A stretch of 7,521 nt of DNA from CAZCBD01 sp964496755 (GTDB lineage: Bacteria; Bacteroidota; Ignavibacteria; Ignavibacteriales; Melioribacteraceae), in assembly GCA_964496755.1 (NCBI GenBank), contig CAZCBD010000138.1:1-7521 (forward strand), in the 5' to 3' direction. The translations under genes and the position numbers were made by a program. Below, one piece after another: positions 1 to 6,473 of the stretch. The notes below the pieces were generated by a model. The model was not told the DNA's origin. It saw only the letters and a program-made list of their open reading frames with translations, and made no database searches. The stretch's first letter is position 1. The number at the start of each line of letters is the position of its first letter.

Positions 1-2
1 AC

Positions 3-326
3 CTTTCTAACAATAAATCTTCGTGTAAAAAAGGGCAAGAATTAATAAAAAAAGAGTTTGATAAAATTAAAGCGAAAAAGGTAACTCAAAAAGAATTAAA
101 CAGAGCTAAAGAATATTTTATAGGAAGTTTAATTATGAATTTGGAAAGCACAACCGGCAGAATGAATAGGAATGCTCAATTTAATATTTATTGGGATAGG
201 TTTAAACCGATAGAAGAATCGGTGAAAGAAATTAGAGCAATTACTTCGGAAGAAATCCTATCCGTAGCAAACGAATTTATTTGTGAAAATAAAATGTTGG
301 ATGTTGTTTTGGGTAAAAATGTTTAA
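3..326 (+). CDS. M16-family (insulinase/processing-protease-like) zinc peptidase, C-terminal end only
   Basis: Partial gene: it is open from the left edge in the frame starting at base 3 and ends at TAA 324-326, giving the last 107 residues. What is visible fits the closing part of the M16 peptidase C-terminal domain: a lysine-rich helix, then the family-typical run around 'ELNRAKEYFIGSLIMNLEST', then 'EIRAITSEEILSVANEFI' and a short final strand ending in 'LDVVLGKNV'. The HxxEH zinc site of M16 enzymes lies in the N-terminal domain and is outside the window, so I cannot say whether this protein is catalytic or one of the inactive partner subunits common in the family. An ATG at 135 is internal (it falls in 'SLIMNLEST') and is not a real start. 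The stop codon lies inside the first copy of a 30-base tandem repeat. The gene converges on lptG. Confidence 0.8.
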   Translation, partial: LSNNKSSCKKGQELIKKEFDKIKAKKVTQKELNRAKEYFIGSLIMNLESTTGRMNRNAQFNIYWDRFKPIEESVKEIRAITSEEILSVANEFICENKMLDVVLGKNV

Positions 327-366
327 TGTTAATATATTTTGGATAAAAATATATAATGTTAAAATA
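307..366. repeat. Imperfect 30-base tandem duplication across the M16 stop codon
   Basis: Bases 307-336 and 337-366 are two adjacent 30-base copies that match at 26 of 30 positions (differences at 313/343, 321/351, 323/353 and 333/363). The first copy contains the end of the M16 reading frame and its TAA. The period is ten codons, so the second copy keeps the same frame and would read LDKN-I-stop where the first reads LGKN-V-stop. No GC-rich hairpin or other terminator is visible in the 52 bases between the two convergent genes. Confidence 0.75.
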
Positions 367-378
367 TTCAAATACAAA

Positions 379-1464
379 TTATTTATTTGCTCGTAATAGA
401 TTTATAATACCGAATACAAGAAAAATCAGATTAGCAAGCCAGGCAGTAAGCAATGGTTCAACAATTCCGTTTTTGCCAAAAGCTTGACTTATTTTCATAA
501 AAATCAGATAAACAAAAGTAATGGAAATATTAATTCCAAACTGTAGGGCTACTCCACCTTTCCGGTTATTGGGTGAAACGGTTAATCCGAAAAGCACAAC
601 TACAAAGCTTGCAAAGCCGAATGCAAACCTTGAATGATATTCAATTAAAATTCTAGTCGGATCGTTTCCTGATTTTAAATTATCTTTTGCATATTCGGCT
701 AACTCGGTTAAGTTCATTTCTTCGGGCTTCATTTGCTTTTTAATTACGTCGGAAGGTGAAAAATTTAAATCAGAAAGAATTAATGTATCCAGTTTTAACA
801 TTGTTGAACTTGAGTCGGAAAAAGTACGGACAATAGCTTTCTTCATTATCCAACTTGAATGTGTACTGTCATAACTCATGTTAAATGCATCAATTCTTTT
901 GCGCATTATTGTTGTGTTTGCGGGGTCAAATTCTTGAATGCCAACCCTTTCGGCAGAATTTTTTTTCAGATTATAATACGAGATTGTAACAATGCGTGTA
1001 GGGCTATCTTGAAAATAAATATTAGAATGATCCCTAACAATACCTTTTTTCAAATAAGATTGTTCAATAAAAATTTTATGTTTTTGAGCCATCGGTACAA
1101 TATAACTTCCAAAGTAAACGGCAAAGATGCTGACTAAAAATGCCACAATTAAAAAAGGAGATAGAAATCTGTAATAACTAATGCCTGCAGAACGCATTGC
1201 GGTAACTTCATTTAAACTGCTCATTTTGCCTGTGGTAAATAAAGCTGAAAGTAGAATTGCCACAGGGGTAATGAGTTTTATTATTTCCGGAATAAAAACT
1301 AAATAATATTCTATGGCTACATCGAAAGAAACCGATTGATCAATAAAATCATCTAACTTTTCCATTAAGTCAATTACAATAAAAACTAATGCAAAAATTA
1401 GAATGCCAAATAAGAAGGTTTGTAGAAATTGTTTTACAATATATTTATCGATTTTTTTAATCAA
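379..1464 (-). CDS. lptG: LptG-like inner-membrane permease of the LPS export ABC transporter (YjgP/YjgQ family)
   Basis: Inner-membrane subunit that, with LptF and the ATPase LptB, takes lipopolysaccharide out of the inner membrane and passes it to the periplasmic bridge. The 361-residue length is normal for the family. Visible layout: an N-terminal amphipathic start 'IDKYIVKQFL', TM segments near 13-32, 52-76 and 99-122, a soluble periplasmic beta-rich domain at about 125-270, then TM segments near 279-297, 305-325 and 335-357. The cytoplasmic family motif 'NEVTAMRSAGIS' (85-96) forms the coupling-helix region that contacts LptB, and 'SPNNRKGG' (297-304) is the second conserved loop. The start is TTG (1462-1464), chosen because 'IDKYI' sits at the family-typical distance from it. 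AGGAA lies about nine bases upstream. It follows lptF by 36 bases on the same strand, so the two are very probably one operon. The G assignment (over F) rests on its shorter length and 'IDKYI...DLMEKLDDF' start; LptB is not in the window. Confidence 0.88.
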   Translation of the reverse strand: MIKKIDKYIVKQFLQTFLFGILIFALVFIVIDLMEKLDDFIDQSVSFDVAIEYYLVFIPEIIKLITPVAILLSALFTTGKMSSLNEVTAMRSAGISYYRFLSPFLIVAFLVSIFAVYFGSYIVPMAQKHKIFIEQSYLKKGIVRDHSNIYFQDSPTRIVTISYYNLKKNSAERVGIQEFDPANTTIMRKRIDAFNMSYDSTHSSWIMKKAIVRTFSDSSSTMLKLDTLILSDLNFSPSDVIKKQMKPEEMNLTELAEYAKDNLKSGNDPTRILIEYHSRFAFGFASFVVVLFGLTVSPNNRKGGVALQFGINISITFVYLIFMKISQAFGKNGIVEPLLTAWLANLIFLVFGIINLLRANK

Positions 1465-1500
1465 ATTTAATTATTCCTAGTTTAGTTTATTTCGATTTAT

Positions 1501-2886
1501 TTATTCCTGATTCTGATTTATTGAATTAAAGTCACGCAATTGCTTTGGAATAATCTTTTTCAATTTTGAAAAATCTAAAGTTACTTGTTCCTTAGCACTT
1601 TTAATTGTTAGCAGAGTACCAATTAGAACAAAAAATATATTAGCACTCCATGTGCCCCAAAAAGGAGAAAGCAAACCACGGTCGGCTAATTTTTCACCGC
1701 CAATTAAAAACGCCCAATAAATTAAAAAGAATCCCAAACTGATGCCGGCAGCAACACCCATTCCGCCTTTTCTGATCATTGTGCCTAAAGGTGCACCGAT
1801 TAAAATAAAAACCATACATGCAAACGGAATAGAATATTTTTTGTAATACTCCACAAGATACTCATTCATGCTGCTTAAATAGCGTTTAATGGTTTTTTGC
1901 CTCCGTGAAATTTTTGCTTCATCCATTCGGATGTTTGATTTTAATTTATTGAAAAAACTTTTTTTTGATAGGAAATTCCCTTTAACATTTTCAAGTTCAA
2001 CACTTTGAGCAATTAAACTTTTGTCAATTACATTGGTTAAAGATTCCTCTTCATTTAATAAATCATTTTTTTGACCGTTTGCTAATTTCAAAAGCTCCGA
2101 GGCACCCAATTCACGATCTCCTCTTCGGCCAAAATTTGATTGCTCGAATGTAAACTGATCTCCTTTTAAAATTAATCTATGCTTTTTAAAAATCACCTTT
2201 TGATAATTTTTTTCATTTTTTCTACTAAAACTATGTATTTCACCATCCTGCAAATCCATTATCAATTTTTTAATGTCGGGTTGAAAATATATATGTCCTT
2301 TTTTTGCTGTAATCACATTGCTTTTGTTAGAGATATTATTTTGATAAATAATTAAATCCAACAAAGTGTTGTTATTAGGATTTGATCCTCTGGCAAGAAT
2401 TGCATGACGAGGTATTTCTCTACTAAACACGCCGGGTACAACCGAAAGAGTAGGTTTCTTCCGTGATATATCTCTAAGGAGTAATTTTAATGCATGATTT
2501 GTTTCAGGATATACATTGTTATTAAAACTAACAAGTAAAAAAGTAAGAATAATTCCTGCCAGCAATGGTGGAATCATCATTTTGTATAAACTGATACCAC
2601 TGGCTTTCATGATCGCAATTTCATTTTTTTGTCCCATAGAGCCAAAAGCCATAAGAGTTGAAACCAAAACTGCCATCGGGATAACTAATACAATTATCCA
2701 ACCCAAACTATATGCAACAAGCTTTACAATAATCCAAGTTGATAATCCTTTGCCAACCAATTGATCGGCGGTTCGCATAATAAAGTTCAAAAGGAAAACA
2801 AAAATTAAAACAAAACTTGCCGTAAAAAAAGGAAGAGAATGATTTTTAAGTATGTACCTGAATAATATCACTTGATTTTTTCTCAA
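1501..2886 (-). CDS. lptF: LptF-like inner-membrane permease of the LPS export ABC transporter (YjgP/YjgQ family)
   Basis: Partner of LptG in the LptB2FG exporter. It has 461 residues, about 100 more than its neighbour. TM segments appear near 18-37, 51-80, 103-121, 352-369, 376-396 and 407-427. The coupling motif 'NEIAIMKASGIS' (88-99) and the loop 'APLGTMIRKGG' (365-375) are clear. The periplasmic beta-domain runs about 125-255 ('VVPGVFSREIP' near 149-159). Between it and TM4, residues about 256-348 form a charged, predicted-helical insert rich in Lys, Glu and Asn, which explains the extra length. A charged cytoplasmic tail follows at 428-461. The start is taken as TTG (2884-2886). No clear Shine-Dalgarno sequence precedes it and no in-frame ATG lies nearby upstream, so the exact start is uncertain by a few codons. 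It is first in the lptF-lptG operon and divergent from the M20 peptidase gene. Confidence 0.88.
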   Translation of the reverse strand: MRKNQVILFRYILKNHSLPFFTASFVLIFVFLLNFIMRTADQLVGKGLSTWIIVKLVAYSLGWIIVLVIPMAVLVSTLMAFGSMGQKNEIAIMKASGISLYKMMIPPLLAGIILTFLLVSFNNNVYPETNHALKLLLRDISRKKPTLSVVPGVFSREIPRHAILARGSNPNNNTLLDLIIYQNNISNKSNVITAKKGHIYFQPDIKKLIMDLQDGEIHSFSRKNEKNYQKVIFKKHRLILKGDQFTFEQSNFGRRGDRELGASELLKLANGQKNDLLNEEESLTNVIDKSLIAQSVELENVKGNFLSKKSFFNKLKSNIRMDEAKISRRQKTIKRYLSSMNEYLVEYYKKYSIPFACMVFILIGAPLGTMIRKGGMGVAAGISLGFFLIYWAFLIGGEKLADRGLLSPFWGTWSANIFFVLIGTLLTIKSAKEQVTLDFSKLKKIIPKQLRDFNSINQNQE

Positions 2887-2910
2887 AATTAATTGAACAA
2901 ACTTAATTAA

Positions 2911-2940
2911 TATATATTTATTTATCTATTTGGACTACAA
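2911..2940 (-). promoter_or_regulatory. Possible promoter for lptF-lptG
   Basis: On the minus strand TTGTAG (complement of 2935-2940) is followed after 18 bases by TATATA (complement of 2911-2916), which would start transcription shortly before the TTG of lptF. Both boxes match the sigma-70 consensus only partly, and the region is so AT-rich that chance matches are expected. Its -35 box abuts the one proposed for the opposite gene. Confidence 0.2.
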
Positions 2941-2958
2941 ATAATTTTAAAATATGAT
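2930..2958 (+). promoter_or_regulatory. Possible promoter for the M20 peptidase gene
   Basis: TTGGAC (2930-2935), 17 bases, then TATGAT (2953-2958). The -10 box matches TATAAT at five of six positions and the spacing is ideal, but the -35 box matches only in TTG. The expected start of transcription (about 2965) leaves a leader of roughly 60 bases. A seven-base tandem repeat, ATGATAC twice (2954-2967), overlaps the -10 box and could be an operator half-site pair or chance. Confidence 0.35.
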
Positions 2959-3023
2959 ACATGATACTTTTAGCATATTTTATTAAATTAGTAGATTAAT
3001 GAAATAATAAATAGGAGAAGAAA

Positions 3024-4397
3024 TTGAACGAGGTTTTAGCTTTCATTGAAAAAAATTATGATAATTTTTTAGAAGAATTAAAAGACTACATACGTATTCC
3101 AAGTATCAGTGCACTAAGTGAACATAAAGATGATATGATTAAATGTGCAAATTTTGCTGCAGATAAATTAAAAGCGGCAGGAATGGAAAATGTTAGATTA
3201 ATTGAGACCGAAGGAAATCCGCTGGTTTATGCTGAATGGTTACATGCTGAAAACAAGCCTACGATTTTGGTTTATGGTCATTACGATGTTCAGCCGGTTG
3301 ACCCGATTGAACTTTGGGAATCTGATCCGTTTGAACCGGTTATTAAAGATGGTAAAATATGGGCACGTGGCGCTGATGACGATAAAGGACAAAGTTTTAT
3401 TCACATTAAAAGCATCGAAGCTTTTATGAAAACAAAAAAGGAATTGCCCCTAAATGTAAAGGTTATCTTAGAAGGCGAAGAAGAGGTTGGAAGTGAATCG
3501 TTAACAAAATTTTTAAATGAAGAAAATTCAAAAGAAATTTTAAAATGCGATGCAATTTTAATTTCAGATACCAGTCTTTATGATGATGATATTCCTACCA
3601 TTAATTATGGTTTGCGCGGATTAACTTTTATGGAAATAGAATTAACAGGCCCGAACAGAGATTTGCATTCCGGTAGTTTTGGGGGGGCAGTTGCCAATCC
3701 GATAAATGAATTGGCAAAATTAATTGCCAAATTAACTGATGAAAATAATAAAATTACGATTCCCGGATTTTATGATTCGGTTCAGGAATTAACAAACGAA
3801 GAAAAGGAAAACTTTTTAAATCTAAATTTTTCAGACGAAAAATTTGCAAAAGAATTAAACGTAGAACAGTTGCAGGGAGAAAAAGGATTTAGCACTTTAG
3901 AAAGACTTTGGACACGTCCTACTTTAGATTGCAACGGAATAGTTGGTGGTTTTACAGGCGAAGGAGCTAAAACAGTTTTACCGTCAAAGGCAAGTGCAAA
4001 GATTAGTATGCGTTTGGTTCCAAATCAAGATCCGAAAGAAATAGCAAAATTATTTACCGACTATGTTGAATCACTTTGTCCTAAAAGTATGAAAATTAAA
4101 GTAACCGAGATGCATGGCGGAAGAGCAGTAGTTGTACCGTTAAATGAAAAAGCTATTAAAGCTGCTAGTGAAGCGGTTTCTAAAGTGTTTGGAAAGAAAA
4201 CGGTTTATACACGTGAAGGCGGCTCAATTCCAATTGTTGTTGAATTTATGACACAACTTAATGCACCTGCAGTGTTGATGGGTATGGGCTTGGAAACCGA
4301 TAATATCCATTCTCCGAACGAACATTTTAAAGTTGATAGTTTTAACAAAGGTATTCTTTGTTCAGCTCATTTTATGGATATTTTTTCGAAAATTTAA
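3024..4397 (+). CDS. M20-family metallodipeptidase (PepV/CNDP-like, dipeptidase with dimerisation domain)
   Basis: Probable cytosolic di-zinc exopeptidase cleaving dipeptides or short peptides. The length of 457 residues is normal for the M20 dipeptidase/CNDP group. The metal site is complete: 'GHYDVQP' (85-91) with H86 and D88, 'RGADDDKG' (115-122) with D119 as bridging ligand, 'EGEEEVGS' (150-157) with catalytic E153 and ligand E154, 'ISDTS' (180-184) with D182, and 'NIHSPNE' (427-433) with H429. The lid/dimerisation domain (about 195-370) carries 'LHSGSFGG' (214-221), whose His reaches the partner subunit's active site in relatives. There is no signal peptide. The start is TTG at 3024, supported by a good Shine-Dalgarno site (AGGAG, 3013-3017), the best in the window, and by an N-terminus that aligns with the family from the first helix. 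The exact substrate cannot be told. It is first in a same-strand series of genes. Confidence 0.92.
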   Translation: MNEVLAFIEKNYDNFLEELKDYIRIPSISALSEHKDDMIKCANFAADKLKAAGMENVRLIETEGNPLVYAEWLHAENKPTILVYGHYDVQPVDPIELWESDPFEPVIKDGKIWARGADDDKGQSFIHIKSIEAFMKTKKELPLNVKVILEGEEEVGSESLTKFLNEENSKEILKCDAILISDTSLYDDDIPTINYGLRGLTFMEIELTGPNRDLHSGSFGGAVANPINELAKLIAKLTDENNKITIPGFYDSVQELTNEEKENFLNLNFSDEKFAKELNVEQLQGEKGFSTLERLWTRPTLDCNGIVGGFTGEGAKTVLPSKASAKISMRLVPNQDPKEIAKLFTDYVESLCPKSMKIKVTEMHGGRAVVVPLNEKAIKAASEAVSKVFGKKTVYTREGGSIPIVVEFMTQLNAPAVLMGMGLETDNIHSPNEHFKVDSFNKGILCSAHFMDIFSKI

Positions 4398-4412
4398 TTT
4401 TTTCGAAAATTT
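4381..4412 (+). repeat. Tandem palindromic repeat spanning the M20 stop codon; possible weak terminator
   Basis: A 15-base sequence is repeated exactly at 4381-4395 and 4398-4412 (period 17). Each copy contains the self-complementary core TTTTCGAAAA (4383-4392 and 4400-4409), so the two cores can also pair with each other as a ten-pair stem with a seven-base loop, and the TAA stop of the peptidase gene (4395-4397) sits in that loop. A run of T follows. With only two G:C pairs the hairpin is weak, so a terminator or attenuator role is tentative. Confidence 0.45.
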
Positions 4413-4441
4413 TTATTCGACAATTTATGTCGGGAAAGAAA

Positions 4442-5302
4442 ATGAAAAAAATATTTCAAGTTAAAAATATTTCAGCTAAAATAATTTGGGCTTCAATTAT
4501 TGTGGCTCAAATTATTTTATGTTCTTGTAGCGAAAAAAAGATTGAAGGAGATGATGCCGCTCATTCAAACTTAAAAGATAAGGATATTAGAGAGTATAAC
4601 CTTTCAATTGAAAAGGAACAAGCTGCCAAACGCTTTCCTTGCGATACGCTTGCATTGGAAGAATATGTAATTAAGAATTACCCTCCGGGTAGTTATTTGG
4701 TTGAGTTTGACAAAACTTTTACCTATAACGTGCCAAAACCGGCTGTGCTTTATTATCAATCTGAAAATGCAAAATTTATTTTTGCAATTATTGCAAAATC
4801 AAAACCGGGCGAAAGGCTTGTTGAAAAGAAAAATATTGTTGGTTTTGAATCAAGCTTTATCAATTTGGATAGCACCAAACTTGGAACGGCTTTTTTCTAT
4901 TTAACTTTTTTTGAGTGCATGGAAGAACAAATTACACCACTTTGGGAGGCTGAGATTCCAATGCACGGTGGTTTTAATTATTTGAAAATGAATCTTTGGC
5001 AAGAAAAAAATATTCCCTACATAACAATTAATTTTGAGGACGGAATTATTTCCGGCCACAGAGATTATAATTATTTTTTTGTTGATGGATTTTATGAAAA
5101 ACCGCATTTATTGGAAACTTACGAGGGTTTAGTTCATAAACGCTCAATGGTAAATTTGAATGATGACAAGTATCCTGATTACTATGAGTATCGTTTTATT
5201 GATTCGCTACTTATGATTGTAGATTCGGTTCCGTTTAAATGGGATCCTAAAAAAGAAATTTATATTAGTCCCGTTAATAAAAGGTGGACGCGTAAATATT
5301 AA
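4442..5302 (+). CDS. Unrecognised lipoprotein with an FG-GAP-like acidic motif near the C-terminus
   Basis: I do not recognise this 286-residue protein. From ATG 4442 it has a lysine start, a hydrophobic stretch (about 13-27) and a lipobox L26-C27-S28-C29, so it is probably a lipoprotein attached at C29. The mature part is acidic to neutral, mostly beta-like and aromatic-rich. The segment 'VNLNDDKYPDYYEY' (237-250) resembles the N/D-rich calcium-binding loop of FG-GAP/VCBS repeats (D-x-N-x-D-x-x-x-D type), but I see only one copy, so a full propeller is unlikely. C67 and C159 could pair. The reading frame is open further back: an ATG at 4358 lies inside the peptidase gene and one at 4427 adds five residues. 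I prefer 4442 because it gives a normal lipoprotein signal, although 4427 is possible. It sits 44 bases after the peptidase gene and 41 before the next gene. Neither neighbour tells its job. Confidence 0.75.
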   Translation: MKKIFQVKNISAKIIWASIIVAQIILCSCSEKKIEGDDAAHSNLKDKDIREYNLSIEKEQAAKRFPCDTLALEEYVIKNYPPGSYLVEFDKTFTYNVPKPAVLYYQSENAKFIFAIIAKSKPGERLVEKKNIVGFESSFINLDSTKLGTAFFYLTFFECMEEQITPLWEAEIPMHGGFNYLKMNLWQEKNIPYITINFEDGIISGHRDYNYFFVDGFYEKPHLLETYEGLVHKRSMVNLNDDKYPDYYEYRFIDSLLMIVDSVPFKWDPKKEIYISPVNKRWTRKY

Positions 5303-5343
5303 TTTATGAAAGTATTAATTGTGTGAATTAAACGAGAAATAAA

Positions 5344-6453
5344 ATGGCAAAAGAAAAAAATATTATTAACGAACTAACCGTCAACGATAAAGTAATAAGT
5401 TATTTCAAAGAAAATTATTCCAATCTACTTTTGGATGAATTTGATAATATTCAGCTTTATTCCGATCTCAATGATGAATATAATGCTTTGCATAGAGGGG
5501 TAGGTATTCGTAATATTTCATTGAATGCTTTTATTGAAATGACAGGCGAGAATACTTTAAGTTTTCTAAATCGCATTTCTACCAATAATGTTGAATCGCT
5601 CGAAGTAAACAAAACAATTAAAACTTTGTTTACAAACCCAAAAGGTGGCGTAATCGGCAGAACCTCTTTGATGAATATTGGAGATAATAGATTTTTTCTT
5701 TTGGGTAGTTTTAACAATAATGTTCGCTTAAGCCATTGGGTTAGGAATTTTATGACCGATGAGAAAATTAAAATTTCCGATAGAACTTCAAAACATTTAT
5801 TACTCGAAATCTACGGCCAGCAGGCAGATTCTTATCTGACAATAATATGCGGAAATGAAATTGATAATCTGAAACAAGGTGAGATTATGACTTTTACCTC
5901 GGAAGGATTTGTGTTTCATTTAATTAAAACCAATGATGCTGTTGGTAATATTAAATATTGGCTTATTCTTTTAAATGACGAATGTGATAAATTTTTGCAA
6001 TTACTTTTAGATTCCAAAAGTGTGTTCGATTTGAAATTTGTAGGTGAAAAAGCTTATAATATTTTTAGAATTGAAAACGGCATTCCTATTGTACCAAATG
6101 AATTTACAGGTAATTATAATCCGGTTGAAGCCGGAATTGAAAACGAAGTTGATCTTTCTAAACCGACTTTTATCGGTAAAGATGTAATTGTTAGAAAAGA
6201 AAAATTTGATATTCCAAAAAAATTATTTGGTTTAAACTTAAACAATTTAAGCATTGAACAATTACCCTTTACGGTTTTTGATGCAAAAAATAAAGCGGTG
6301 GCAATTATTACAAGTATTGCAGAATCTATTAAATTTAATAAACAAATTGGCTTAGGTTACTTTTCGGAAGAAGATTCAAAAGAAAAGAAAAATTATTTTG
6401 ATGCTTCTAACAATCCTATTGATATTGAATTAGTTGAATTACCTTTTAAATAA
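5344..6453 (+). CDS. GcvT/YgfZ-fold (aminomethyltransferase-family) folate-binding-type protein, probably not a true GcvT
   Basis: The 369-residue length and domain order match the glycine-cleavage T-protein family. An N-terminal folate-binding domain holds 'ALHRGVGIRNISL' (48-60) and 'FLNRISTNNVESL' (74-86). The mid-domain has 'NPVEAGIENEVDLSKPTFIGKD' features at 259-280, and a C-terminal barrel ends in 'AVAIITSIAES...IGLGYF' (318-340). However, the 'GGVIDD' motif that carries the catalytic Asp in GcvT (Asp101 in E. coli) reads 'GGVIGR' (101-106), and 'GYTGExGYE' is degraded to 'FTSEGFVFHL' (184-193). It also lacks the 'KGCYxGQE' Cys motif of YgfZ/IBA57, since the aligned stretch is 'KPTFIGKD' (273-280). 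It probably binds a folate or similar ligand in an accessory role (Fe-S cluster assembly or repair, as for YgfZ) and is unlikely to be the glycine-cleavage enzyme. The start ATG has only a weak purine-rich site before it. The cobalamin adenosyltransferase gene follows after 20 bases. Confidence 0.8.
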   Translation: MAKEKNIINELTVNDKVISYFKENYSNLLLDEFDNIQLYSDLNDEYNALHRGVGIRNISLNAFIEMTGENTLSFLNRISTNNVESLEVNKTIKTLFTNPKGGVIGRTSLMNIGDNRFFLLGSFNNNVRLSHWVRNFMTDEKIKISDRTSKHLLLEIYGQQADSYLTIICGNEIDNLKQGEIMTFTSEGFVFHLIKTNDAVGNIKYWLILLNDECDKFLQLLLDSKSVFDLKFVGEKAYNIFRIENGIPIVPNEFTGNYNPVEAGIENEVDLSKPTFIGKDVIVRKEKFDIPKKLFGLNLNNLSIEQLPFTVFDAKNKAVAIITSIAESIKFNKQIGLGYFSEEDSKEKKNYFDASNNPIDIELVELPFK

Positions 6454-6473
6454 AAATAACAAGAAAGTAGAAA

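Noticed and set aside
327..378. Intrinsic terminator between the M16 gene and lptG
   Set aside because: The gap is almost pure A/T with no stable stem; the visible structure is the tandem repeat only.
859..1137. Plus-strand open frame of 92 codons opposite lptG
   Set aside because: It is a shadow of the lptG frame with no recognisable domain, and has Cys-rich odd composition. The same applies to the short frames at 2516-2764, 3202-3429, 4701-4904, 4901-5107 and 5457-5717.
4358..4441. Upstream ATG (4358) extending the lipoprotein by 28 residues
   Set aside because: It lies inside the M20 gene and would bury the lipoprotein signal behind an unusual N-terminal extension. ATG 4442 gives a standard signal peptide and lipobox.
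5344..6453. Calling this gene gcvT (glycine-cleavage T-protein)
   Set aside because: The catalytic Asp motif and the GYTGExGYE motif are both lost, and no gcvH or gcvP lies nearby, so a gene symbol would overstate the case.
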